Assembly (NCBI GenBank): GCA_944389395.1
Contig: CALXME010000005.1
Span: forward strand, 1-49,131
DNA from: an uncultured Clostridia bacterium
GTDB taxonomy: Bacteria > Bacillota > Clostridia > TANB77 > CAG-508
Length of the DNA stretch: 49,131 nucleotides
Direction: 5' to 3'
The position numbers and the translations under genes are program-made. Of the stretch, positions 18,103 through 25,336 are shown piece after piece. Position 1 is the first letter of the stretch; each line of letters opens with the position of its first letter. The notes under the pieces were generated by a model. The model did no database searches and was not told the origin of the DNA. It worked only from the letters and a program-made list of their open reading frames with translations.

Positions 18103-19032
18103 ATGTTAGTAACAACAAAAGAAATGTTTGAAAAATCAATGAAAGAAAGATATGCTATAGGAGCATTTAATGTAAATAATATGGAAATTATACAAGCAAT
18201 TGTAGATGCTGCAGCAGAAAGTAAATCACCTGTTATTTTACAGGCATCTTCTAGTGCCATTAAATATGCAAGAATTAATTATTTAATGAAAATGGTACAA
18301 GCAGCAGTAGAAGAACATCCAGAAGTACCAATTGCCATTCATTTAGATCATGGACCAGATTTTGAAATTGCTAAAATGTGTATTGATAATGGATTTACAT
18401 CTGTTATGATAGATGGTTCTAAATATGATTTTGAAGAAAATGTAGCCTTAACTAAAAAAGTAGTAGATTATGCACATAGTAAAGGTGTTGTTGTAGAAGC
18501 AGAACTTGGAAAATTAGCTGGAATAGAAGATGATGTAAATGTAGAAGCATCAGATGCTATGTATACAGACCCAGCCCAAGCACAAGAATTTGTAGAAAGA
18601 ACGGGTTGTGATTCTTTAGCTATTGCTATCGGAACAAGTCATGGAGCATACAAATTTAAAGGAGAAGCTAAATTAAGATTTGATATTTTAAAAGAAATTA
18701 AAGAAAGAATTCCAAATACTCCAATAGTTTTGCACGGAGCATCTACTGTAATACCAGAATTAGTAGAAATGTGTAATCAATATGGAGGAAATATTCCAGG
18801 AGCAAAAGGAGTTCCTGATGAGATTTTACATGAGGCAAGTATTTCAGGGGTATCAAAGATTAATGTGGATACAGATTTAAGATTAGCTATGACAGCAGGA
18901 ATTAGAAAAGTATTTCATGATGACCCTAGTGCCTTTGATCCAAGAAAATATTTAACTCCAGCAAGAGATTTAATTAAAGAAACAGTAAAACATAAAATGA
19001 GAGATGTATTTGGTTCTAGCAATAAAATATAA
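18103..19032 (+). CDS. fba: Class II fructose-bisphosphate aldolase
   Basis: Splits fructose 1,6-bisphosphate into the two triose phosphates in glycolysis, using zinc. The 309 residues show GAFNVNNMEIIQAIVDAA at the N terminus, the catalytic Asp and a zinc His in HLDHGPDF near residue 83, Glu in VEAELGKLAG, a zinc His in GTSHGAYK and another in VLHGAST. INVDTDLR closes the phosphate site. This is the FbaA/GatY-KbaY superfamily; tagatose-bisphosphate aldolase is the main alternative. The gene has its own promoter and ends at a long palindromic repeat that probably serves as terminator against the convergent smpB. Confidence 0.93.
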   Translation: MLVTTKEMFEKSMKERYAIGAFNVNNMEIIQAIVDAAAESKSPVILQASSSAIKYARINYLMKMVQAAVEEHPEVPIAIHLDHGPDFEIAKMCIDNGFTSVMIDGSKYDFEENVALTKKVVDYAHSKGVVVEAELGKLAGIEDDVNVEASDAMYTDPAQAQEFVERTGCDSLAIAIGTSHGAYKFKGEAKLRFDILKEIKERIPNTPIVLHGASTVIPELVEMCNQYGGNIPGAKGVPDEILHEASISGVSKINVDTDLRLAMTAGIRKVFHDDPSAFDPRKYLTPARDLIKETVKHKMRDVFGSSNKI

Positions 19033-19034
19033 AA

Positions 19035-19149
19035 GGTTGGCATTGGTTCCAGGTATGGATGCCAAATTTTTAGAAAAAATTTGGCATCCATACCTGGAAC
19101 CAATGCCAACCTTACCCAGAACCAATGCCAACCCCAACCTGGAACCAAT
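19035..19149. repeat. GGTTCCAGGT palindromic repeat cluster
   Basis: A 36-bp arm containing TTGGCATTGGTTCCAGGTAT (19036 onward) is followed after a 3-4-nt loop by its inverted complement ending near 19111. Two further partial units in the same orientation as the second arm (AGAACCAATGCCAACC, CCAACCTGGAACCAA) extend to 19149. It lies between convergent fba and smpB and should terminate both. Related copies are at 44306-44376 and 49081-49131. Confidence 0.85.
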
Positions 19150-19151
19150 TT

Positions 19152-19613
19152 TTAATACATTTTATTATTATTTTTTAATTGCATATTAATTTGTCTTTGA
19201 GCATCTTTTTTCGCTAAATCCTGACGTTTGTCATATAATTTTTTACCTTTACCAATACCAAGTTTCAATTTTACAAAACTACCTTTAAAATATAATTCTA
19301 TGGGAATTAAACTATAACCTTTTTGTTTTATAAGACCTAATAATTTATGTATTTCTTTTTTATGGATTAATAACTTTCTATCTCTTAAAGGATTTTTATT
19401 AAATATATTACCATGTTCATAAGGACTAATATGCATTCCATAGATATAAGCTTCTCCATTTTTTATACTAGCATATGTATCTTTTAAATTTACTTTTCCC
19501 ATACGAATAGACTTTATTTCTGTTCCTGATAATACAATTCCCACTTCTAAAGTATCTTCAATTGTATAATTATGATATGCTGTAGGATTTTTGGCAATTA
19601 ATTTTATATTCAT
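19152..19613 (-). CDS. smpB: SsrA-binding protein
   Basis: Binds tmRNA and brings it to stalled ribosomes for trans-translation. The 153 residues have the SmpB barrel: [20 protein letters not shown], the conserved [28 protein letters not shown] and [12 protein letters not shown], then a basic tail ([20 protein letters not shown]) that enters the decoding centre. AGGAGTT precedes the ATG on the minus strand. Its promoter appears to borrow a -35 box from a palindromic element. The ssrA gene itself is not in the window. If ribosomes stall on certain codons here, this rescue system would matter. Confidence 0.96.
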   Translation of the reverse strand: MNIKLIAKNPTAYHNYTIEDTLEVGIVLSGTEIKSIRMGKVNLKDTYASIKNGEAYIYGMHISPYEHGNIFNKNPLRDRKLLIHKKEIHKLLGLIKQKGYSLIPIELYFKGSFVKLKLGIGKGKKLYDKRQDLAKKDAQRQINMQLKNNNKMY

Positions 19614-19641
19614 TTATAAACTCCTAGTTATTTTTTTTATT

Positions 19642-19670
19642 ATTATAACATAGTAAAATGAAAATGCCAA
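19642..19670 (-). promoter_or_regulatory. Promoter of smpB with -35 box inside a repeat
   Basis: On the minus strand TTGGCA (19665-19670) and TATAAT (19642-19647) are spaced by exactly 17 bp, about 28 bp before the ATG. The TTGGCA is the terminal motif of the palindromic element at 19665-19727. Confidence 0.65.
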
Positions 19671-19727
19671 TGGGGACGTTCTTTTTTGGCAGATAAGAAA
19701 TACAAATTTAAATAAAAAGAACGTCCT
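19665..19727. repeat. TGCCAA..GGGGACGTTC..TTGGCA palindromic element
   Basis: TGCCAATGGGGACGTTC with TTTTTTGGCA (19665-19691) is the same type of unit as the arms at 5128 and 5287. An inverted partner AAAAAGAACGTCC lies at 19714-19726. In general knowledge, sequences of this GGGACGTTCC-TTTTTGGCA kind recur in clostridial intergenic regions and resemble REP elements mobilised by Y1 transposases; none is encoded here. Confidence 0.7.
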
Positions 19728-19743
19728 TAAAATTTCATGAAAA

Positions 19744-20205
19744 CTAGTCATTGTGCGAATTAGCATCTCTTAATTGCATTGAATAATACCAAACAAGAGC
19801 TATAATTGCAATAGCAGCAATACCTAAAATAAGCCAAGTCCAAGCAGTTGCATTCATTCCCATAAAAGTTGCTTGCGTAGTAGAAGTTCTAGTAGCTGTA
19901 TAATTTCCATTGTTAGTATCAGTCATCATAGTATTGTTATTTGTATCTTTTTTTGTATTATCATTATCGCCATTTTCTCTTATTGCATTTACAGTATTGT
20001 TAGCAGAATCTTCCATGGCACCTGTTGCATCTTTAGATGCATTAGAAATATCTTTTACACCATTTTCAATAGCATTTTCAGCACCACCTACAACATTTCT
20101 AACACCATCGGTAGCATCTTGAAGAACATTGTTAGCAGAACAAATGGTAAATGTAAAGACAATACTTAACAAAATCCCTAAACTGATTAATAATTTTTTG
20201 TACAT
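19744..20205 (-). CDS. Small secreted, membrane-anchored low-complexity protein
   Basis: I recognise no family. The 153 residues start with a signal peptide (about 1-24, ending near CSANN). A helical Ala/Asn/Asp-rich region follows with repeats such as GVRNVVGGAENAIENGVKD, then an Asn/Thr/Asp-rich linker. One hydrophobic segment near 122-143 is followed by a short tail, giving a C-terminal membrane anchor without an LPxTG sorting signal. AGGAGGAT is the Shine-Dalgarno. A perfect 20-bp palindrome lies 31 bp upstream. The next gene on the same strand has the same layout. Confidence 0.7.
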   Translation of the reverse strand: MYKKLLISLGILLSIVFTFTICSANNVLQDATDGVRNVVGGAENAIENGVKDISNASKDATGAMEDSANNTVNAIRENGDNDNTKKDTNNNTMMTDTNNGNYTATRTSTTQATFMGMNATAWTWLILGIAAIAIIALVWYYSMQLRDANSHND

Positions 20206-20235
20206 AAAATTATCCTCCTATAAAATTTTCAAAGA

Positions 20236-20255
20236 ACTTATATATCTATATAAGT
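20236..20255. promoter_or_regulatory. Perfect inverted repeat, possible operator
   Basis: ACTTATATA-TC-TATATAAGT is a perfect inverted repeat 31 bp upstream of the minus-strand gene at 20205. The position fits an operator over the promoter; AT-rich palindromes can also arise by chance. Confidence 0.4.
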
Positions 20256-20368
20256 AATAAAATAATGACAAAATAAAAATTTTTTCATCATAAAAATACA
20301 AAGTTCTATTAATAGTATTAAAAAAATGGGATAAAATATACATGTAAAATTTGAAAAAACAAAAATAA

Positions 20369-20392
20369 AAAACTCTAAAAAATTAGAGTTTT
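20369..20392 (-). terminator. Terminator after the low-complexity membrane protein gene
   Basis: AAAACTCTAA (20369-20378) pairs with TTAGAGTTTT (20383-20392). Read on the minus strand it is followed by a T-rich stretch, 30 bp after the gene at 20422. Confidence 0.7.
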
Positions 20393-20421
20393 GAAAAATT
20401 TTATAAAAATGTATTTTTTAG

Positions 20422-20802
20422 TTATTTTTTTAATCGAATAAGAATAGCAATTGCTAGTAATATTAATAAAATACCAATAACAATTAAAAGTATATTAAGA
20501 ATACCAACTAATCCTAATTCAGAATCTGAAGAAGTATTGTTAGCACTATTAATTGTTGTGGAATAAGGTGAAGAAGTGGTATTAGTATTAGAAGTATTTG
20601 TGTTAGATGTATTATTAGTAGCATTATTTGTACTAGATGTATTAGATGAATTTGTATTTCCAGCAGTATTTGTATTAGAAGTGTTTTCTGCTGTTCCATT
20701 TTCTTCTGTTATATTCATATCAACAGCAAAAGATGAAATTGGTATAAATAAAATTACTATCATTAATATTACTATTAACAAATATTTAATTGTTCTTAAC
20801 AT
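20422..20802 (-). CDS. Small secreted Asn/Thr/Ser-rich protein with C-terminal anchor
   Basis: The frame opens further upstream at 20883, but GGAGGGA at 20811-20817 selects the ATG at 20802, giving 126 residues. A signal peptide (about 1-28, ending PISSFAVD) precedes roughly 55 residues that are almost only Asn, Thr and Ser with a short N-T-S repeat. A final hydrophobic segment (about 98-122) ends in a basic RLKK, as for a C-terminal membrane anchor. The composition suggests an extended surface stalk. It shares its architecture with the protein encoded at 19744-20205 but not clear sequence identity. Confidence 0.7.
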   Translation of the reverse strand: MLRTIKYLLIVILMIVILFIPISSFAVDMNITEENGTAENTSNTNTAGNTNSSNTSSTNNATNNTSNTNTSNTNTTSSPYSTTINSANNTSSDSELGLVGILNILLIVIGILLILLAIAILIRLKK

Positions 20803-21092
20803 TTTATATCTCCCTCCAAATAAAAACAATGATGTTTTTTTATTCTTTTGTTTTATATTTATCATGATATCATAAAGAAACAAAAAATGTCTAGTTAATT
20901 TGGTAAAAAATTAAAGAATTTACAAAAAAGTTACAATAGTGTATAGTAGGTATGGAAAAATGAGTTTGTGAGAAATTAAGAAAGTTCAGTAATATACTAG
21001 TATTTAAAAGGATTTTTGTTCTTTTTGTATTCCAACCTGTTTATTTTTTAAATTTTTTATGATATTATTAAAAAAATTAAGGAGGGAAGCAA

Positions 21093-21977
21093 ATGAAAAA
21101 AATAGATTTTTTAGCAACAGATGGAATAGCTTTAAATGGATTTTTATATCAAGCAAAAGAAATGAGCAAAAAAGTTATTTTAGCAGTACATGGTATGAGT
21201 AGTAACTGTTTCAAACAAAGAGATGATATTATTGCCAAAATTGCAAATGAAAATGGAATTTCCTATTTTTGTTTTAATAACAGAGGAAGCGAACTTATGA
21301 AATATATCAAAAAAAATATAAACGGAAAAAAAGAAAAAACATTAGGTGGAACTTCTTATGAAGATGTATTAGAAAGTTATGAAGACATTGTAGGAGCTAT
21401 TTTAAAATTAAAAGAATTAGGATATAAAGATATTTATTTACAAGGACATAGTTTAGGTTGTACAAAAATTGTATATACCTATCATGAATTAAAAGATGAC
21501 GAAGATGAGCTTTTAACATCTATAAAAGGAATTATACTACTTTCTTTAATAGATATACCAGGAACTTTAAAAATATATTTAAGAGATAAATTAGAAACTT
21601 ATATAAAACTGGCAGAAGAAAAAGAAAATGCAGGATTAGGAAAAGAATTAATGCCAAAAGATGCTTTTATACATCCCATTAGTGTGAAAACTTTTTTAAG
21701 ATATGCAAAAAATAATCAAGAAATAGATTTTGCACAATATGGAAAAGATACACAATTAGAAAAACTGAATGAAATCAAAGTTCCTCTTTTTATGAGATGG
21801 GGAAATACAAATGAAATGATTTTACAAAAAGCTGATGAATTAGTAGATATTGTTTCTAATATCTTACAAAATCCTAAAAAAGATATTGATTATATAGATG
21901 GTGCAGACCATGGATATACAGGTAAAGAAGAAATATTAGCGAAGCAAATAATAAGCTTTATACAAAAGATTAAATAA
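21093..21977 (+). CDS. Alpha/beta hydrolase
   Basis: A 294-residue serine hydrolase. The oxyanion region reads LAVHGMSSN near residue 31, the nucleophile elbow is GHSLG near residue 118, and the probable acid and His are in MRWGNTNE and DGADHGYTG near the end. The sequence resembles the DUF1749 or lysophospholipase-like hydrolases without a signal peptide, so it acts in the cytoplasm. The substrate is not predictable. AAGGAGGGAAG precedes the ATG. An MFS permease gene follows after 14 bp and is surely cotranscribed. Confidence 0.8.
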   Translation: MKKIDFLATDGIALNGFLYQAKEMSKKVILAVHGMSSNCFKQRDDIIAKIANENGISYFCFNNRGSELMKYIKKNINGKKEKTLGGTSYEDVLESYEDIVGAILKLKELGYKDIYLQGHSLGCTKIVYTYHELKDDEDELLTSIKGIILLSLIDIPGTLKIYLRDKLETYIKLAEEKENAGLGKELMPKDAFIHPISVKTFLRYAKNNQEIDFAQYGKDTQLEKLNEIKVPLFMRWGNTNEMILQKADELVDIVSNILQNPKKDIDYIDGADHGYTGKEEILAKQIISFIQKIK

Positions 21978-21991
21978 GAAGGGGGGTACAA

Positions 21992-23272
21992 ATGAAAGAA
22001 GATTTAGCAAAAGCACGAAAGCAAAATATGCGACTATATGCATTATATAGGCCAATATCATTAGATTTATTGTTTTACTATTGTATTGAATTTTTATTTT
22101 TAACACAAGTGAAGCAAATCAGCGCTTCTCATGTTGTGTTAGGTGCTTCTTTTTATGCTATTTTTATGATAATATGGCAAGTACCTGCAAGCGTTATTAT
22201 TGATAAAATAGGAACTAAAAGATGTACCGTTTTAGCAAATATTTTTAATGTTATATATATAATATTAATAATGAGTTGTACAGGACTAAAAACCCTTATT
22301 TTAGCACAATTTTTTAGTTCATTATGTTTTACATTAAAAGATATTTCCGATATAGCATTATTAGAATATTCTATTCCAGAAACTAGTAATAAGGGGGCAA
22401 TTTTTTCTAAAATAGAAGGGAAAGCTTATAAAAATTATTACTTGTTCAATTGTATTTCTTCTGCTATTTGTGGCTTTTTATATGCATTTAATAATTATTT
22501 ACCTATGATGATTTCTCTTATGATAAGTATTTTGTCAGTTGTCATGTCATTGGGATTCAAAGAATTAGGTGAGAAATTAAAGAAAAAACAAAGTCCTCAA
22601 GAAAAAATGGCAAATTATTTTCAAGATTTGAAAAATGGAATGCAATTTATATTGAAATCACCTAGATTAAGAAGTTTGTTTATTTGTATAGGTATTACTT
22701 GGGGAATATTTTGTTTAATGGGAACATATCAAAGTAGTATTTTAGTAGATATTGGAGCATCTGCCCAAGTGATTTCAATTGTAACAGCTTTATCTAGTTT
22801 GGCATCTTCTATAGGTTTAAAAAGGCAGAGGCAATTTCATGAACATTTTAAAAATAAGACATTATCGATTATATTACTTGTTATGATAGTAACGATATTT
22901 ATAATCGGAATAACAGGGATATTGCAGTTACCATATGACACAACATTAATTATTATTGTCGTAGCATTTTTAATATTTTATGGCATAAAAGGAATAAACA
23001 ATATATTGCTAGATAGATATCTAAATAATTTTGCTAAAGAAAATATGATTACACAAATATTTGCAGTAAAAGCTATTAGTAAAAATGTTTTTAGGTCTTG
23101 TATTGGATTTTTAGGCGCTTATTTATTAGATATTACTAATACTGCAAATGCGACGATATTAGTTGGAATTATTTTGTTAATTACTACTTTAGGATTAGTT
23201 AGTTATATGAAAACAAGGCTTGGTTTAAAGCCAGAAGAATATGATGAGAAAGATGTTATTTCTATTAAATAA
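21992..23272 (+). CDS. Major facilitator superfamily transporter
   Basis: The 426 residues form about twelve hydrophobic segments, with a cytoplasmic loop near residues 185-205 rich in Lys and Glu (GEKLKKKQSPQEKM). The loop between helices 2 and 3 reads VIIDKIGTKRC, a variant of the MFS GX3DRXGRR motif. It probably exports a drug or metabolite by proton exchange. AAGGGGGG precedes the start. It sits in one operon with the hydrolase upstream and the anchored protein downstream. The substrate is unknown. Confidence 0.85.
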   Translation: MKEDLAKARKQNMRLYALYRPISLDLLFYYCIEFLFLTQVKQISASHVVLGASFYAIFMIIWQVPASVIIDKIGTKRCTVLANIFNVIYIILIMSCTGLKTLILAQFFSSLCFTLKDISDIALLEYSIPETSNKGAIFSKIEGKAYKNYYLFNCISSAICGFLYAFNNYLPMMISLMISILSVVMSLGFKELGEKLKKKQSPQEKMANYFQDLKNGMQFILKSPRLRSLFICIGITWGIFCLMGTYQSSILVDIGASAQVISIVTALSSLASSIGLKRQRQFHEHFKNKTLSIILLVMIVTIFIIGITGILQLPYDTTLIIIVVAFLIFYGIKGINNILLDRYLNNFAKENMITQIFAVKAISKNVFRSCIGFLGAYLLDITNTANATILVGIILLITTLGLVSYMKTRLGLKPEEYDEKDVISIK

Positions 23273-23295
23273 AAAATAAAAGGGAGATGGATAAG

Positions 23296-23997
23296 ATGAA
23301 AAAAAGAACAAAAATTTTAATTATAGTAGGTGTTATCATCCTTATTATAATAGCAGGTATATTATACTTGGTGGCATTAGATGAAAAACAAAACGAACTT
23401 TTAACAGAAGAATTAGCAAAAATAGAAGAATATGCACAAACAGGAAACATGGACAATGAAGAATTACAAAACATTTTAAATAGAACTGTTACAACAGGAA
23501 ATTATTCTAAAATAGAAAAAGCATGTAAACAATATTTAACAGATATATTGGCTCAACAAGAAAAAATAAAACAAATTTTAGAGGATGAAAAACTAACTAA
23601 AATATTGTCAGCAGAAAATTATCAAGTAGATGGCCCAGAATTTGTTAGTACGAAGGAATATATTACGACTACTAGAACAAATTTAAATAAATACACAGAA
23701 GAATTGACACAATTAATAAGTGAAGAAAAAATATTGTCTTATGCAGAAAATCAAGGTATGGATTCTACCGATATAGAAATTTATAGACAAGAGTTAACAG
23801 GACAAATTAACGAAGAAGAATCGAAAAATGAACTAAAGAGTTCTGTTAGTGAAATTACAAAGATATTAGACATAGCTGAAAAAGTAATAGATTTTTTAAT
23901 ACAAAATAAAACTCATTGGGTAGTGGAAGAAGAAAACATTATTTTCGATAACCAACAATTATCTGACAAATATAATACATTTATTTCAGAATTATAA
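23296..23997 (+). CDS. Membrane-anchored coiled-coil protein
   Basis: ATG 23287 is too close to the AGGGAG Shine-Dalgarno (23281-23286), so ATG 23296 is chosen, giving 233 residues. A basic start and one hydrophobic segment (about 5-26) anchor the protein. The rest is outside, almost wholly helical and rich in Glu, Lys and Gln, with heptad-like spacing. No known domain is recognised. It follows the permease gene after 23 bp and may belong to the same operon. There is no terminator between its stop and the carAB leader promoter. Confidence 0.65.
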   Translation: MKKRTKILIIVGVIILIIIAGILYLVALDEKQNELLTEELAKIEEYAQTGNMDNEELQNILNRTVTTGNYSKIEKACKQYLTDILAQQEKIKQILEDEKLTKILSAENYQVDGPEFVSTKEYITTTRTNLNKYTEELTQLISEEKILSYAENQGMDSTDIEIYRQELTGQINEEESKNELKSSVSEITKILDIAEKVIDFLIQNKTHWVVEEENIIFDNQQLSDKYNTFISEL

Positions 23998-24014
23998 ATT
24001 TTTAAAAAGAACTA

Positions 24015-24044
24015 TTGCATTTTAATATTAGGTTTTGTTATAAT
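24015..24044 (+). promoter_or_regulatory. Promoter of the car leader
   Basis: TTGCAT (24015-24020) and TATAAT (24039-24044) are 18 bp apart. Transcription would start near 24051, producing a leader with a short open frame and a terminator before carA. No stronger promoter was seen between the terminator and carA. Confidence 0.7.
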
Positions 24045-24074
24045 AAAAAAAATAAATAAAAAGGAAGTAAAAAA

Positions 24075-24158
24075 ATGCATCAAAATATAAAAAAAATAAA
24101 AATAATCTCAATCCCAACTATTATAATAATAGTTGTTGCATTTGCTTTCTTTTTTTGA
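24075..24158 (+). CDS. Putative leader peptide of carAB
   Basis: A 27-codon open frame with an AAGGAAG Shine-Dalgarno (24061-24067). The peptide has a basic start (HQNIKKIKI) and a hydrophobic end (IIIIVVAFAFFF). Its last codons come from a U-rich tract, TTTGCTTTCTTTTTTTGA. The terminator stem begins one base after the TGA. A ribosome reaching the stop codon would therefore cover the 5' arm. This is the arrangement of a translation-coupled attenuator. A small membrane peptide, such as a type I toxin, is the alternative. Confidence 0.55.
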   Translation: MHQNIKKIKIISIPTIIIIVVAFAFFF

Positions 24159-24186
24159 AATAAGGATTTTATTCCTTATTTTTTTT
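24159..24186 (+). terminator. Attenuator-type terminator before carA
   Basis: AATAAGGA (24159-24166) pairs perfectly with TCCTTATT (24173-24180) across a 6-nt loop and is followed by six Ts. It lies 67 bp before carA, directly after the leader peptide stop. Confidence 0.75.
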
Positions 24187-24252
24187 ATGTGATAAGAAAT
24201 TTATTACATAAAAATACATTTAGATTATTTTAAACGAGAAAGGAAGAAAAGT

Positions 24253-25335
24253 ATGGAAAAACCAAACAGAAAAATTATTTTAGAAGATGGAGATGAATAC
24301 ATTGGTTATGGATTTGGAGCTAATAAAGAAGTTATTTGTGAAATTGTATTTAATACTTCTATGGTTGGCTATCAAGAAATTGTTTCAGACCCATCTTATA
24401 CGTATCAAATGGTAGTAATGACTTATCCATTAATCGGAAATTACGGAATTACAGATGAAGATTATGAAACAAAGCAACCTACTATAGGTGGAATGATAGT
24501 AAGAGAATATAATGATTTACCAAGTAATTTTAGATACACAAAAACATTATCTGAATATTTGGAAGAAAATGATATACCAGGAATATCTGGAATAGATACT
24601 AGAAAATTAACAAGAAGTATTAGAGAAAAGGGAAGTAGAAAAGCAATTATAACAGATATTACAACAAGTAAAGAACAAGCATTAAAAAAGTTAGAATCCT
24701 ATCATATTCCAAAAGATGCAGTAGCCAAAGTGAGTTGCAAAAAAAGATGGTATTCTAGAACCGCAAATGCAAAATATAATGTCGTTGCAGTAGATTGTGG
24801 AATTAAGTTAAATATTGTAAGAAGCTTAAATAAAAGAGGATGTAATGTAACAGTAGTTCCTTATTGTATTACTGCACAAGAAATAGAAGCTTTAAAGCCA
24901 GATGGTATATTTTTATCTAATGGACCAGGAAACCCAGAAAATGTACAAGAAGTAATAACATTAGTAAAAAAATTGAAAGGACAATATCCTATTTTTGGAA
25001 TCTGTTTAGGACATCAAATAATCAGTTTAGCATATGGTGCTAAAACATATAAACTTAAATTTGGACATAGAGGAGGCAATCATCCAGTTTTAAATCTAAA
25101 AACTAATAAAATAGAAATAACAAGTCAAAATCATAGTTATGCAGTAGATGAAAAATCTTTAGAAAAAACGGATTTGATACCAACACATAAAAATATTTTA
25201 GATAATACTATAGAAGGAGTAGCATGTAAAAAAGATAAAATATTTAGTGTGCAATATCATCCAGAAAGTGCACCAGGGCCACAAGATAGTGGATATTTGT
25301 TTGATAAATTTATTAATTTAATGGAGGGAAAATAG
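24253..25335 (+). CDS. carA: Carbamoyl-phosphate synthase small subunit
   Basis: Hydrolyses glutamine and passes ammonia to the large subunit, for carbamoyl phosphate used in pyrimidine and arginine synthesis. The 360 residues have the CPSase small N-terminal domain ([17 protein letters not shown]) and a class I glutamine amidotransferase domain with the nucleophile Cys in FGICLGHQ near residue 254 and the His-Glu of VQYHPES near 335. AGAAAGGAAG precedes the ATG. carB starts one base after its stop. A leader peptide and a terminator lie upstream. Confidence 0.96.
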   Translation: MEKPNRKIILEDGDEYIGYGFGANKEVICEIVFNTSMVGYQEIVSDPSYTYQMVVMTYPLIGNYGITDEDYETKQPTIGGMIVREYNDLPSNFRYTKTLSEYLEENDIPGISGIDTRKLTRSIREKGSRKAIITDITTSKEQALKKLESYHIPKDAVAKVSCKKRWYSRTANAKYNVVAVDCGIKLNIVRSLNKRGCNVTVVPYCITAQEIEALKPDGIFLSNGPGNPENVQEVITLVKKLKGQYPIFGICLGHQIISLAYGAKTYKLKFGHRGGNHPVLNLKTNKIEITSQNHSYAVDEKSLEKTDLIPTHKNILDNTIEGVACKKDKIFSVQYHPESAPGPQDSGYLFDKFINLMEGK

Positions 25336-25336
25336 A

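Noticed and set aside
19035..19149. CRISPR array
   Set aside because: The units are inverted as well as direct, without regular spacers of constant length, and no cas genes are present.
19873..20169. Plus-strand frames opposite the low-complexity membrane protein genes
   Set aside because: They mirror the Asn/Ser/Thr repeats of the minus-strand genes, lack ribosome binding sites and have no protein-like pattern.
24075..24158. Type I toxin peptide
   Set aside because: Size and hydrophobic tail would fit, but the stop-terminator overlap and position before carA fit a leader better, and no antisense RNA promoter was found. It is kept as the alternative.
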